Positions 39,512-49,145 of a DNA stretch of 64,000 nucleotides are shown here, piece by piece. Source of the stretch: Colwellia sp. MB3u-41 (GTDB lineage: Bacteria; Pseudomonadota; Gammaproteobacteria; Enterobacterales; Alteromonadaceae); the NCBI RefSeq assembly GCF_014076845.1, contig NZ_JACGUT010000073.1, forward strand, positions 1-64,000, written 5' to 3'. A program made the translations under genes and the position numbers. The notes beneath the pieces were generated by a model. The model saw only the letters and a program-made list of their open reading frames with translations. It was not told the DNA's origin and made no database searches. Positions within the stretch are counted from its first letter, which is position 1. Each line of letters begins with the position of its first letter.

Positions 39512-40072
39512 GTGGCTAATATTTTGTGTATGTTTATTAATGCACAAATGGACTCTTCGTTGATTCAATATTTAACTCGCGCTGAAGTGCCTGATCTTAT
39601 TTTGCTTATTTCATCGATGATTGTTGCCAATTCACTGTTAATTATTTGCTCTGAGTTTTTTTTGTTGAAAATGATGGCTTCGATGGCCTTAGAAAGTCGT
39701 ATTCAAATTGGTTTACTGTTACTTGCCGCTTCGCAACTTTGGTTTGCAGTAAACCCACTCGACTTTACCTGGGGATGGATTGGCGCAGTATTAGTGATGA
39801 GTTTAGCCGAAGCGATATTATTCCCTACCATGAATGTTCATATTGACCGTTTAGCTCCAGCACATTTACGCGGCGCATACTTTGGTGCAGCATCATTTTA
39901 TTCTTTAGGCTTCGCTATAGCTCCATTGTTAGGTGGTTTTGTATTAGATCATTTTGGAGGCTTTTGGTTATTCATGACCGCATCACTGCTGTGTTTTGTT
40001 GTTATATATTTATATCGAATACTACCTACTTTCAAGCGGCCAAATTTTGATGATGTAGCCTTAGAAAAATAA
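39512..40072 (+). pseudogene. C-terminal half of an MFS transporter (N-terminal half absent)
   Basis: A 186-residue hydrophobic frame with about six membrane helices. FPTMNVHIDRLAPAHLRGAYFGAASFY, here in parts FPTMNVHIDRLAP and HLRGAYFGAASF, and the C-terminal SLGFAIAPLLGGFVLDHFGG correspond to TM10-TM12 of the major facilitator superfamily, near the MdtH/YttB-type drug exporters. The upstream frame continues only to a TAA about 60 bases before the start, so the N-terminal six helices are missing. The GTG start and position suggest a truncated, probably inactive gene; a functional half-transporter is possible but unlikely. Confidence 0.7.
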
Positions 40073-40374
40073 ATGTGAGAACCTTTTTATAAATTAACAG
40101 ATATAAGGCTATTGGTGCGAGCAAAAAATACCGTGAACCTTTGCTCATGCGAGAGAGTTACCGAAAAATTGGCGGTTAGCTTATGACTTATAATCACCAA
40201 AAGTAGATGATTTTTACTTCTGATTTTTATTGAAATAGCGATCCTAACGATTTCCACTATTTCTTATCATCGCTTTAAAATAAACTTAAGTGTGAGTTAA
40301 AAGAATTTTTACACTTCATGGTTGCAACATAACCTTAAGATTTAACGTTATTTTGATAGAAATCCCGTTTATAG
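40073..40374. other. Intergenic stretch with no gene found
   Basis: No reading frame, RNA or strong hairpin is visible between the truncated MFS gene and fbpC, which converge here. The stretch is AT-rich with many stops on both strands. Confidence 0.5.
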
Positions 40375-41520
40375 TTACCCTAAAATATCATCATAACTAT
40401 TAAAAACTTGATAGTTGTGGCTCTTGATTTTTATCGCTATTTTTTGGCCCAACGCGAATAAACAATTGCTATAAAAGCTCAACTGTTCAAATGATAAAGA
40501 TAGGTCTTTATCAATACTACTCAGTAAATAGTGAAATCCATGTTCAGTGATAGAGATATTATCAACTTTGACATTATTTTTCTCAAACCCGTCTTCACAA
40601 TACACAATAGCTTGTGACTTCAATAACAATTGTAGTTTTTGAGGACCCCCTTTGTAGGTAATCATATTTTCTTTTAAAAAAAGATCTTCAGTTGATGGTA
40701 ATTCTCCAACAGCTGATTGAAATTGGCCATTTATCGCCTTTACAGGTATCCAGCTACCTAATTGCAAAAAATCAGCAACTTGCCAGCTGTTTGGTGAGTG
40801 ACAAACATCGGCAGGTCTACCTATTTGAAGGATACTTCCCTGATGCATTACTGCAATTTTATCAGCAAAAGTAAAGACTTCGTCTTTGTTATGAGTCACA
40901 AATATAGCACTCATTTTTAACTGCTTTAAAATTTGGCGCATTTCTAACATTAATTCATTGCGTAAACGTGCATCAATATTTGAAAAAGGCTCATCAAGTA
41001 ATAATAAGGTAGGCTGAGGTGCTAATGCTCTAGCAATAGCAACTCTTTGTTGTTGTCCACCGGACAACTGATGTGGAAATCTTGCTTCTAAACCTGTTAA
41101 CTTAAGTAAGTTGAGCAAATCAGTCATTCGAAATTTCTGTTCACTTTTTGGCAGTTTATTAATTCCAAAGCAGATGTTTTTTTCAACTGATAAATGAGGG
41201 AACAATGCATAATCTTGAAAGATCATACCGATATTACGATGTTCAGGAACTACATGCTTAAATGGCGTGATAGTGAGAACATCTTCTTCAACGATTAAAT
41301 GAGTACTACTTGAATTATTACGCTTTATGTTTAACTCACCCGTACTGGGTGAATTAAAGCCCGCGATAGTATTAAGCAATGTGGTTTTTCCACAACCACT
41401 TGGTCCTACTAATCCAAGAATATCACCAAAGTTTAGTGTTAAGTGGGTGTCTAACAATATGACTTTATTCTGTAATTTAACCGAAAGTTGCTTAACGCTT
41501 AATAATTCATTTTCGACCAT
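40375..41520 (-). CDS. fbpC: Ferric iron ABC transporter ATP-binding protein (FbpC type)
   Basis: The ATPase of a ferric iron importer. 381 residues: Walker A GPSGCGKTTLLN (near 38), Q-loop QDYALFPHLS, signature LSGGQQQRVAIARAL, Walker B LLLDEPFSNIDARL and switch His in FVTHNKDE. A C-terminal extension of about 120 residues fits a TOBE-like regulatory domain. Its ATG abuts the fbpB stop (TAAATG). Ion is inferred from the set of three genes and their Fur-like control. Confidence 0.88.
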   Translation of the reverse strand: MVENELLSVKQLSVKLQNKVILLDTHLTLNFGDILGLVGPSGCGKTTLLNTIAGFNSPSTGELNIKRNNSSSTHLIVEEDVLTITPFKHVVPEHRNIGMIFQDYALFPHLSVEKNICFGINKLPKSEQKFRMTDLLNLLKLTGLEARFPHQLSGGQQQRVAIARALAPQPTLLLLDEPFSNIDARLRNELMLEMRQILKQLKMSAIFVTHNKDEVFTFADKIAVMHQGSILQIGRPADVCHSPNSWQVADFLQLGSWIPVKAINGQFQSAVGELPSTEDLFLKENMITYKGGPQKLQLLLKSQAIVYCEDGFEKNNVKVDNISITEHGFHYLLSSIDKDLSLSFEQLSFYSNCLFALGQKIAIKIKSHNYQVFNSYDDILG

Positions 41521-43149
41521 TTACGATAACTCCTTACTTCTGTTGAGCCAAATAATAGGTAATAGGCCTAATAAAACAATTAAAATAGCACTCAAGGCTC
41601 CTTGCTCAAGCATTTCGTCTGATATTAATTGATAAATTTGTATACTCAATGTATCAAAATTAAAGGGCCTTAGTAATAATACGGCGGATAGTTCTTTCAT
41701 TGATTCAACAAATACGAGTAACCATGCTACAAAAATAGAAGGCCTCAGTATTGGCAGGTGTACCTTTTTTAACATTTGACCTAAGCCTACCCCCAAACTT
41801 GCAGGAGCAAAATCAATAGAATTAGGTATCTGTTTGATACCACTAGATATTGTTCCATTAGCAATCGCTGAAAAACGAACCACAAAGGCAAATACGACAG
41901 CAAAAATAGTGCCAGACAAGACTAAACCGGGTTCTTTAAGCTGAAGATACCTTGCTATATCATTAATAAAATGATCAAGGGGTCCAAAACTAGCCAATAA
42001 TGCCATTGCTAAAACTGTTCCAGGTACTGCATAACCTATTCCTGATAAACTTGAAGGAAGTATTCGCCATTTATCAAAGCTTAATCGCCGATATAAACTA
42101 CATAACAGTGCAAATAAAGTGGCAATAGTTGCGGCATAAAATGACACTTCAATACTGTTAAGGCTTGGTGAAATTAAATTTGCTAGCTGAGCCATACTGC
42201 TGTATTCAACTGCCATAATAACAAGCAAAGCGAAAGGTAAAAGAAAACCCGCTAAAACCAATGTCCAACAAAAACCGCTAATGAGTAGTTGTTGAAAGAA
42301 TGATAATGTAATAATTTCAATATGCTGATTAGGCCTATTTGATTGATGATTTTGACCGGCTCTTGCACGTTGTTCACCAACAACCACAAACAGAATTATC
42401 AGCATTAATATACTGGCTAAAGCATTTGCTGTTGCTAAGTCACCATAGCCCAGCCAAGTATCATATATAGCTGTAGTCAGTGTATTTACCGCAAAATAAT
42501 TTACCGTGGCAAAGTCAGCTAAGGTTTCCATAAGGACTAAACTCGCTGATATCGCTATTGCTGGCCGTGCCAGCGGTAAGGCAACTTTTAAAAAGCTTTG
42601 TTTTGCTGACAACCCTAATAAACGTCCGGCCCTTAACAAGTTTTGATCTTGTTGCTCAAGTGCAGTACGCGTTAACATATAAACATAAGGAAACAACACT
42701 AACGAAATTACAATGGAAGCTCCAGGTAAAGTACGTATATCAAAAAACCAATAATCACTCGGCGACTGCCAATTAAACCAACTACGTAACGCGCGCTGAA
42801 CGGGTCCTGCGTAATCAAACAGATCAGTATAAAGATAAGCAACTAAATAGGCGGGCATTGCTAAGGGCAATAAAAGTAACCATCTCAGAAAATTTTTACC
42901 CAAAACGTTGGTATGAACAATGAAAGCCGCACTCAAAGTACCAAAAATTAAAGACAAAAAAACGACCAACACGCCTAGTACTAGTGTGTTAGTAATATAG
43001 TCAGGTAAGACTGTTTGCCAAAGATGAGAAAATAAATCACTTGACGAACTAAAGCTGGCTAATACCATAACTACTACCGGTGTTATGAGTAAAAATACTA
43101 TGAGCCAGCAGGCACTTCGCCAGATATTATTTTTTAATGGGGCTATCAA
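41521..43149 (-). CDS. fbpB: Ferric iron ABC transporter permease (FbpB type, fused double domain)
   Basis: The membrane component of the iron importer. 542 residues with about twelve helices in two homologous MetI-like halves, each with an EAA-type loop for the ATPase: RAGRLLGLSAKQSFLKVALP (near residues 175-195) and FAPASLGVGLGQMLKKVHLP (near 450-470). Such fused permeases are usual for FbpB/SfuB. Lies 17 bases after fbpA. Confidence 0.9.
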   Translation of the reverse strand: MIAPLKNNIWRSACWLIVFLLITPVVVMVLASFSSSSDLFSHLWQTVLPDYITNTLVLGVLVVFLSLIFGTLSAAFIVHTNVLGKNFLRWLLLLPLAMPAYLVAYLYTDLFDYAGPVQRALRSWFNWQSPSDYWFFDIRTLPGASIVISLVLFPYVYMLTRTALEQQDQNLLRAGRLLGLSAKQSFLKVALPLARPAIAISASLVLMETLADFATVNYFAVNTLTTAIYDTWLGYGDLATANALASILMLIILFVVVGEQRARAGQNHQSNRPNQHIEIITLSFFQQLLISGFCWTLVLAGFLLPFALLVIMAVEYSSMAQLANLISPSLNSIEVSFYAATIATLFALLCSLYRRLSFDKWRILPSSLSGIGYAVPGTVLAMALLASFGPLDHFINDIARYLQLKEPGLVLSGTIFAVVFAFVVRFSAIANGTISSGIKQIPNSIDFAPASLGVGLGQMLKKVHLPILRPSIFVAWLLVFVESMKELSAVLLLRPFNFDTLSIQIYQLISDEMLEQGALSAILIVLLGLLPIIWLNRSKELS

Positions 43150-43166
43150 GAAATAATCATCATCCT

Positions 43167-44189
43167 TTATAAATCAAATTTAGCTTTATCTATAAGTTTA
43201 AGCGCTTCTTTTCTATACTTTGCGATCGATTCTAACGACAATGAATCTGCTTTAAACTTACCCCATGAGGCAACTAAATCAGATGGCATTACATCAGCTC
43301 TCACTGGATATTCCATATTCGTTTCAGCATAAAGCTTCTGTGCTTCTTTTGACACCAAGAATTCCATTAAAGCTTTAGCATTGTCATGATTAGGAGCATA
43401 TTTTGCCATGCCCATTCCTGATATATTCACATGAGCACCCCGGTTATTTTGATTGGGGAAATTAATGTATACCGAATCAGCCCATAACTTCTGCTTTTCA
43501 TCAACCAACATTTTGCCAAAATAGTAACTATTACCTAACGCTATATCACATAAGTTTTGATGAATTGCTTGTACTTGACCACGGTCATTACCCTGAGGTT
43601 TGCGGGCCAAGTTAACTTTAAACTTTTCTAACCAAGTGAGGGTCTCTGTTTTACCATGAGCAGCAATCATAGAGGCAACGAGTGCAATATTATATGAATG
43701 TTTACCGCTTCGAGTGCATATTCTTCCTTTATATTTAGTGTCAGCTAAATCTTCATAATTGATATTGATAGCACCCAAACGTTTAGCTGAATAAATATTA
43801 CGAACACGTGTTGTAAGTGCATACCACGTATTGTCTGTAGCACGATATTGACTAGGAATTACATCAAGTAACGTTTTAGAGCTATAAGCTTGAAGTAGAT
43901 CACGGTCATGTAATTCAATGAGCCGACTAATATCCGTCGTTAACAATATATCCGCGGGGCTATATTTACCTTCTCGGGCGAGACGTTCCGCCATGCCTTT
44001 TTTAGCAAAAATAACATTGACTTTAATCCCCGTTCTTTTTGTAAAAATGTCAAATAAAGGCTTAACTAAAAACTCTTGGCGGTAGGAATACACATTCACC
44101 TCATCACTAGCTTGTAAAGATGATGAAATAAGTAAAAAGCTAGTAAAAATTAGGAATAAATTTTTTCGGATGGACGCTATATTTTGCAT
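43167..44189 (-). CDS. fbpA: Ferric iron periplasmic binding protein (FbpA type)
   Basis: Captures ferric iron in the periplasm for the FbpBC transporter. 340 residues with a signal peptide ending near residue 28 (LQA). The mature start DEVNVYSYRQEFLVKPLFD and the conserved NISGMGMAKYAPNHDNA with Tyr-rich SYYFGKML (iron ligands are often paired Tyr) fit the FutA/FbpA group. First gene of the fbpABC operon; a Fur-like site lies about 90 bases upstream. Confidence 0.9.
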   Translation of the reverse strand: MQNIASIRKNLFLIFTSFLLISSSLQASDEVNVYSYRQEFLVKPLFDIFTKRTGIKVNVIFAKKGMAERLAREGKYSPADILLTTDISRLIELHDRDLLQAYSSKTLLDVIPSQYRATDNTWYALTTRVRNIYSAKRLGAININYEDLADTKYKGRICTRSGKHSYNIALVASMIAAHGKTETLTWLEKFKVNLARKPQGNDRGQVQAIHQNLCDIALGNSYYFGKMLVDEKQKLWADSVYINFPNQNNRGAHVNISGMGMAKYAPNHDNAKALMEFLVSKEAQKLYAETNMEYPVRADVMPSDLVASWGKFKADSLSLESIAKYRKEALKLIDKAKFDL

Positions 44190-44272
44190 TATATTACCCT
44201 GACAACGTTATGCCAGTCTCTGTCGACAGTATTTATAGGCTGGCAAGATTAAAGAAAACATTATAATTTGTC

Positions 44273-44303
44273 AATCTATTTGAGAATAATTCTTGTTTAG
44301 ATT
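44273..44303. promoter_or_regulatory. Fur-like nested palindrome upstream of fbpA
   Basis: AATCTA-4-AGAAT-A-ATTCT-4-TAGATT is symmetric about base 44288. The core TGAGAAT-A-ATTCTTG fits the 7-1-7 Fur arrangement (TGATAAT-N-ATTATCA) with a few mismatches. It lies about 85-115 bases before fbpA and an iron-linked gene set follows, so Fur control is a reasonable inference. Confidence 0.5.
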
Positions 44304-44421
44304 ACTGCTCTAAGAGTCTTGTTCTCTTAGGAAATCAGTAGACTGGGTATATGTTATTTCCACTAACCACTATAACTAAAAAATATAGGGCAAATAATTT
44401 GAATTGAATAACATTAATATA

Positions 44422-45402
44422 CTAAAAAAAACGAAAACGAAAACGTAATTTTCTATATACGTTAATAAAAGGTTGTAAATAAATACCCATTAGCGACCTA
44501 TGTAATTCACCTTCTTTACCTATGCCAAAAGACAACGAACCAACCTCAGACGCATGCATAAAACAGTTGAACAAGCGATCCCAAAGGGATAATACCGTAC
44601 CAAAGTTTTTATCAAAATGCTTAACGTTATCACTGTGGTGAATTTGATGCTGTGCAGGGCTTAAAAATAACCCTTCGATTTTATCTCCCCAACTTATCCT
44701 GATATGGCTATGACGGAGGTTCGAGCCCATAATATTAAACGCAAAAACAAAAATATTGGCACCAATTATATCAATCATTTTTAATGTGGGTCCAAATAAG
44801 TAATAGCATAAGCCAACCACAAAGCCTTGAGTTAATGCCATACGACAAGCATAGAAATAATTTTCAATAGGGTGTGAGCGATAGATAGTAAAGGGTGTTA
44901 GCACGGTTGCGGAATGATGAACTTTATGAAACTCCCACAGATAATGGCTTTTGTGTAAACAGTAATGCAATAAGAAACGAGTGAAATCATCAAAAATAAA
45001 CAACAGTAGGGTAAAAACAGCCATAATGCTGGCCGATGATAGGGTAAGGGGTGTCATGGGCCCAAAGACCCATTCTATTGCCGATGAGATAGCTAATGCA
45101 ATAGGCACCATAGTTAAAACAACAAAAGGAAATAATGCGGCCTTAAAAAGTTTGTTTACAATAAGCAAGGCATAATCGTTTAAAGCTGATCGGGCTAAAA
45201 AAACCTTCCTAGGAAATAAAAAGGCTATGAACCCTGGTTGCTTCTCTTGCGTTGGACCTGACTTAATTACCTTTTTTAGGTTAATAAAATACACTGCACT
45301 GGCAAATAGTAGTGCCGATAAAAGATAGCCCCAAAATAAGCGTTGGTTAGGATCTAGGATATAAAGGGCTAATTCTTTAAAGTTTGCGCTAAGAAAGTCC
45401 AT
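44422..45402 (-). CDS. Sterol desaturase/fatty acid hydroxylase family membrane protein
   Basis: A 326-residue diiron membrane oxidoreductase. His clusters typical of the family are present: HYCLHKSH and HKVHHSA near residues 147-163, and LRHSHIRISW with QHQIHHSD near 240-255; about four to five helices surround them. Such enzymes hydroxylate or desaturate lipids at the membrane. It lies 94 bases past the TonB receptor gene and may be cotranscribed with it, so it could modify a membrane lipid or a siderophore-like ligand; this is speculative. Confidence 0.85.
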   Translation of the reverse strand: MDFLSANFKELALYILDPNQRLFWGYLLSALLFASAVYFINLKKVIKSGPTQEKQPGFIAFLFPRKVFLARSALNDYALLIVNKLFKAALFPFVVLTMVPIALAISSAIEWVFGPMTPLTLSSASIMAVFTLLLFIFDDFTRFLLHYCLHKSHYLWEFHKVHHSATVLTPFTIYRSHPIENYFYACRMALTQGFVVGLCYYLFGPTLKMIDIIGANIFVFAFNIMGSNLRHSHIRISWGDKIEGLFLSPAQHQIHHSDNVKHFDKNFGTVLSLWDRLFNCFMHASEVGSLSFGIGKEGELHRSLMGIYLQPFINVYRKLRFRFRFF

Positions 45403-45496
45403 AAATATAAATAACTTTTCGTAATAAGGTTAGAAATAAAAACGATAAGTATGACACTTAACGTTCTTATTTAAATTTAAACACGATTAACGCTAA

Positions 45497-47710
45497 TTAG
45501 AAGCTATATTGATAGCCAATAGAAGCAGATCTAGGTTTACTAGGGCGAGCTCCATAAGGGCGTCGACTAACTATTTCTTGATTATCGAGTAAGTTATCAA
45601 GTTTAAGATAGATACTGCCCATATCTCCTAGTTCATAACTTGCAGCCATATCAACGATGGTTAGTGCTTGTGTTGTTACGCCAGACAGCAGAACATTTTC
45701 ACCTGATGCTTCTCTCATTTCACCAATGTAGCGGGTAATTAAATTAACTTGCCAATTATTAGCCGTTAAACCAATATCAAGTGTTAATTGATTTTCAGGT
45801 AAATACGGTAAAGTATCTCCAACCTTAACGTCTCCCCACATACTAAAGTCAGAGCTAAATGCACTATCAAACTCGCCTTTAGTATAGGTGTAACTCAACA
45901 ATACAGGTAAGTCATAGTCCGCCGATAGCTCATAGGTGTGTTTTGCACTTAATTCAAGGCCTATAACATTTGCTTTACCACTGTTGAACTCGCCATCAGT
46001 ATTATCTTGACAAAGCGAGGCAGTTGAAAAAGAGCAGCTTTCTTTTAAATTTTCTATATCATTGTAAAATATAACCGCTTCAAGTTGGCTACTCTCGTCA
46101 TGATAACGAGCACCTAACTCATAATTAATGCTATTTTCAATTTTAACACTGGTTGGCTCTTTTGGACTCGTCGGCACAAAACCTTCATGAACACCAAAAA
46201 ACAGCCCTGAATGTTCAGACAATGTGTAAAACCCACTTAAACTTGGTAACCAAATATCAGTGCTTTTCTTTTGCCATTCACCTTCTTTACCTAGTGCTTC
46301 ATTTTGGTAACTGGCATCAAGAAATTCACCACGTAGGCCAAAGGTTAAATCCAATGCACCTAACGTCATGGTATCTTTGAAAAAAACAGAAATAGCATCG
46401 GTTTTTTCTCTATTTGTATCTCCAGCAAGTGTGGCGCTACCATCACTCAGTAGTTCAGCCGAGGTCATTGTATACGCATCAGTAGTGTGATGTCGCTTGA
46501 TTTGATCTTGATGGAACCTAAAGCCAACATTAAGCACATGTTTTACATCGAAAAGTGTATGGTAAACATATAACTCAGATTGAATACCTTGCGAATAATA
46601 TTCTCGTTGGTTATCACCTAATATAATCTTTTCATATTCTCTTTCGGTGTCTCTTTGCCCCGTTAACACTTGATAAAAAGGTGCATTAGCATCTGTTTCA
46701 GGATTCGTTAAAATATCTTGTAAATCAGTGACTACCGCCCCTGCTTTAAAACCGTTAACTTTATTCCAAGAACGCTCGAAATCGTTACGGTACAAGCGAG
46801 TTGTCACATCAAAATTGTCATTACCAATAAAATGTGTGAACTGAACTTGTTGATGCTCCCAGTCCATTAAATCTTTTTGGCTGGCTACATAACGTCGATT
46901 AGCATTTTGCTTGAAATCAGCGTCAGTTAACCCTAAGTAGGTTTCATTTGATTTTTCATTAGCATGGGCTAGCTTCATTTCAACAATTTGATTATATTGG
47001 CTATTAGAAAAATTATATTGAAATTTAGTCATAATATCATTTTTATCAAATCCGGTATCACCACCACCGTCTAACGCTTTAAAACCATCCGCTTCGATAT
47101 GCACCGCATCAATTAAATAGCCAAAATTGCCATTAGTGGTACCAAAGTAAGCTTTCGTTTTAGCATACCCATCAGATCCAAAGGCAAGGTCTATAGCACC
47201 TTCTTTGCTCTTAGGTACTTGGCGCGTTGTCATATTCAATGCACCCGCTACAGTATTGGGTCCATACTTAATTGCAGAAGGGCCTTTAAATACTTCTAGG
47301 GCAGTCATTTTGCTGATCATTGGAAAGTAATATGCTGCGGGTGCAGAATAGGGGGCAGGACCGATTAGTACACCATCTTCCATGATGGTGATTTTTTTAC
47401 TGCGTTCCGGTGTCGCACCACGAAAACCTATATTAGGTCTTAAACCATAACCATCTTCTTCACGAATATTAACGCCAGGTACGCTATATAAAACACGGTT
47501 AATATCATCAAACTTAAATTTTTCTAATTCAACTTCACCAATTAACGTAGCGGCACCAGCTTCAGTACGCAATTTATCATTATGACCAATAATTTGAACA
47601 CGTTCAGTGTATTCAGAAGGTGTATCGCTAGTACCGTCGTCAGCACTAACATTAGGATGAAAGGCAAAGGCAAAAACAACAGCAATATATTTATGCTTGT
47701 TAATCTTCAT
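45497..47710 (-). CDS. TonB-dependent receptor (FecA-like, iron uptake)
   Basis: A 737-residue outer-membrane receptor with a signal peptide (cleavage near residue 23, VSA), a plug domain (about residues 35-150, with LYSVPGVNIREEDGYGLRPN and GFRGATPERSKKITIMEDG), and a 22-strand barrel ending IGYQYSF with a terminal Phe. The plug motifs are like FecA-type receptors. It begins immediately after the imelysin stop (overlapping positions at 47710), so it is translationally coupled to the lipoproteins upstream. Ligand likely an iron chelate. Confidence 0.9.
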   Translation of the reverse strand: MKINKHKYIAVVFAFAFHPNVSADDGTSDTPSEYTERVQIIGHNDKLRTEAGAATLIGEVELEKFKFDDINRVLYSVPGVNIREEDGYGLRPNIGFRGATPERSKKITIMEDGVLIGPAPYSAPAAYYFPMISKMTALEVFKGPSAIKYGPNTVAGALNMTTRQVPKSKEGAIDLAFGSDGYAKTKAYFGTTNGNFGYLIDAVHIEADGFKALDGGGDTGFDKNDIMTKFQYNFSNSQYNQIVEMKLAHANEKSNETYLGLTDADFKQNANRRYVASQKDLMDWEHQQVQFTHFIGNDNFDVTTRLYRNDFERSWNKVNGFKAGAVVTDLQDILTNPETDANAPFYQVLTGQRDTEREYEKIILGDNQREYYSQGIQSELYVYHTLFDVKHVLNVGFRFHQDQIKRHHTTDAYTMTSAELLSDGSATLAGDTNREKTDAISVFFKDTMTLGALDLTFGLRGEFLDASYQNEALGKEGEWQKKSTDIWLPSLSGFYTLSEHSGLFFGVHEGFVPTSPKEPTSVKIENSINYELGARYHDESSQLEAVIFYNDIENLKESCSFSTASLCQDNTDGEFNSGKANVIGLELSAKHTYELSADYDLPVLLSYTYTKGEFDSAFSSDFSMWGDVKVGDTLPYLPENQLTLDIGLTANNWQVNLITRYIGEMREASGENVLLSGVTTQALTIVDMAASYELGDMGSIYLKLDNLLDNQEIVSRRPYGARPSKPRSASIGYQYSF

Positions 47711-48984
47711 TAATCGTTATCTCCTGCGGATGTCGCGGGTAATTCAAGCGATAAACTGGTAATAAAATCTATTTTGAGTTTATCAGTGACTTCTTTAACA
47801 TTGGCATGCGTTTGTGTTACTTGTGCTTCATTATTAACAAGAGCTTCAGCCAAACTATTTTGATAGTTTTGCACACCATCAATGGCTAGTTGAACGTCTG
47901 TAGACATTGAATCTGCTGTATCTTGATCGCCAACATCAATCAAATAATGAGTAAAACCAGTACCAGTCTTACCAGTTAAAAGTTTTTGAAATGCCAATAA
48001 GTTGTTTTCAATATTAGTAATAGAGTGATGTGCATATACTGATTCTACAACGTCAGGACAGGCTTGTGATCCACAGCTATTAGCCTGAAGCCCCAATGGG
48101 GTGGCTAACTTGCCATCTTTGGTGAATGTTTCTAAATAAAATAAACCATCACTGATAAGATTAATCGCTTTTAGTTCAGTGCTAAATTCGCTGCCTATAC
48201 TACCCGCTGCTTTAAGTGCACTTGCAAAACCATTGTCGCCAGACCAGGCTGTTATTAATTCTTTAGCACTATTATTAACATCGCGAGCAGCTTCAACCGC
48301 AAATTCACATCGCGCGACCTTACGATATTCATCTGTTTGATTGTCCCAATTTTCAGGCTGAGTACTCGTAGTGCAACTATGATTAAGTTGTTCGTTAAAC
48401 AATAAATATTCTATAGCGGCTAAACCACGTCGTGAAGGGGTACGTTTAGCAATATTAAATGGCTGTCCATTGACAATTCCAGCTTTAAAATTTACCACTT
48501 CAAAATCAACAGAGCATGAATTGACTACAGGCCAAGAATAAATTTTATCCCGTAATAATCCCTCATTATCAACCAAAGGACCAACTTTCATTACCTCTGC
48601 TTGTTGCCATACATTCATGGTGTTTCGCCATGCTGTCTTTGCATTATCACGCATAGCGTTAACTTGAACGGTTGTTGCATTACCCAAAGCTGCATCTGTT
48701 TCCATTTTACAATAGGCTGCTATCACTGGAATTTGTGCTGCTGATACTGTTGAAAATTGTTCAAAAATAGGCGTGATTATATTATCAGTAATGTTTTCAA
48801 GTAACGCTTGCTGAGTAAAGTTACTGCCGGGATTTGGCGTAGGGGGGGAGGGGGTTGGCGTAGGGACTGAAGTGGTACCAAAGTTTTCACCACTGCTGCT
48901 ACTCGTACTTTCCCCACAAGCACTCACTAATAAAGCCGCAACGACGGCTATAGAGATTGCGGTGTGACTAATGTTAACTGACAT
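47710..48984 (-). CDS. Imelysin-family lipoprotein (iron-linked)
   Basis: A 424-residue lipoprotein (LLVSAC, Cys at about 23) followed by a Pro/Ser-rich linker and an imelysin domain. The signature RRGLAAIEYLLFNEQ (near residues 184-198) replaces the usual GxHxxE-type motif, with WQQAEVMKVGPL and IYSWPVVNSC nearby. Imelysin-like proteins (IrpA, EfeO relatives) are iron-regulated, and most are thought to bind iron or iron compounds in the periplasm rather than act as peptidases. Sits between a DUF4856 protein and a TonB receptor. Confidence 0.88.
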   Translation of the reverse strand: MSVNISHTAISIAVVAALLVSACGESTSSSSGENFGTTSVPTPTPSPPTPNPGSNFTQQALLENITDNIITPIFEQFSTVSAAQIPVIAAYCKMETDAALGNATTVQVNAMRDNAKTAWRNTMNVWQQAEVMKVGPLVDNEGLLRDKIYSWPVVNSCSVDFEVVNFKAGIVNGQPFNIAKRTPSRRGLAAIEYLLFNEQLNHSCTTSTQPENWDNQTDEYRKVARCEFAVEAARDVNNSAKELITAWSGDNGFASALKAAGSIGSEFSTELKAINLISDGLFYLETFTKDGKLATPLGLQANSCGSQACPDVVESVYAHHSITNIENNLLAFQKLLTGKTGTGFTHYLIDVGDQDTADSMSTDVQLAIDGVQNYQNSLAEALVNNEAQVTQTHANVKEVTDKLKIDFITSLSLELPATSAGDND

Positions 48985-49033
48985 TTTTTAACCCTATAAT
49001 GCAAATATGAATGTTATAGATACTGATAATTCT

Positions 49034-49071
49034 TTATTTGTGAATAGCCTATACAAATTATTCACAAATAA
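49034..49071. promoter_or_regulatory. Inverted repeat between DUF4856 and imelysin genes, first hairpin
   Basis: TTATTTGTGAATA and TATTCACAAATAA are perfect 13-base arms with a 12-base spacer. With the hairpin at 49077-49113 it makes two adjacent stems between the genes, 50 bases before the imelysin start. No U-run follows on the minus strand; a processing or attenuation role is possible. Confidence 0.6.
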
Positions 49072-49076
49072 ATAAT

Positions 49077-49113
49077 AACCAAGCCTTTATACGAAACAAC
49101 TTAAGGCTTGGTT
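49077..49113. terminator. Second hairpin after the DUF4856 gene
   Basis: AACCAAGCCTT and AAGGCTTGGTT are perfect 11-base arms around a 15-base loop, 33 bases beyond the DUF4856 stop. A T-rich stretch (GGTTTGGTTTT) lies on its far plus-strand side, so as a terminator it is imperfect for the minus strand. Could partially terminate between DUF4856 and imelysin. Confidence 0.5.
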
Positions 49114-49145
49114 TGGTTTTAACTTAAAATATTACTAATGACTAA

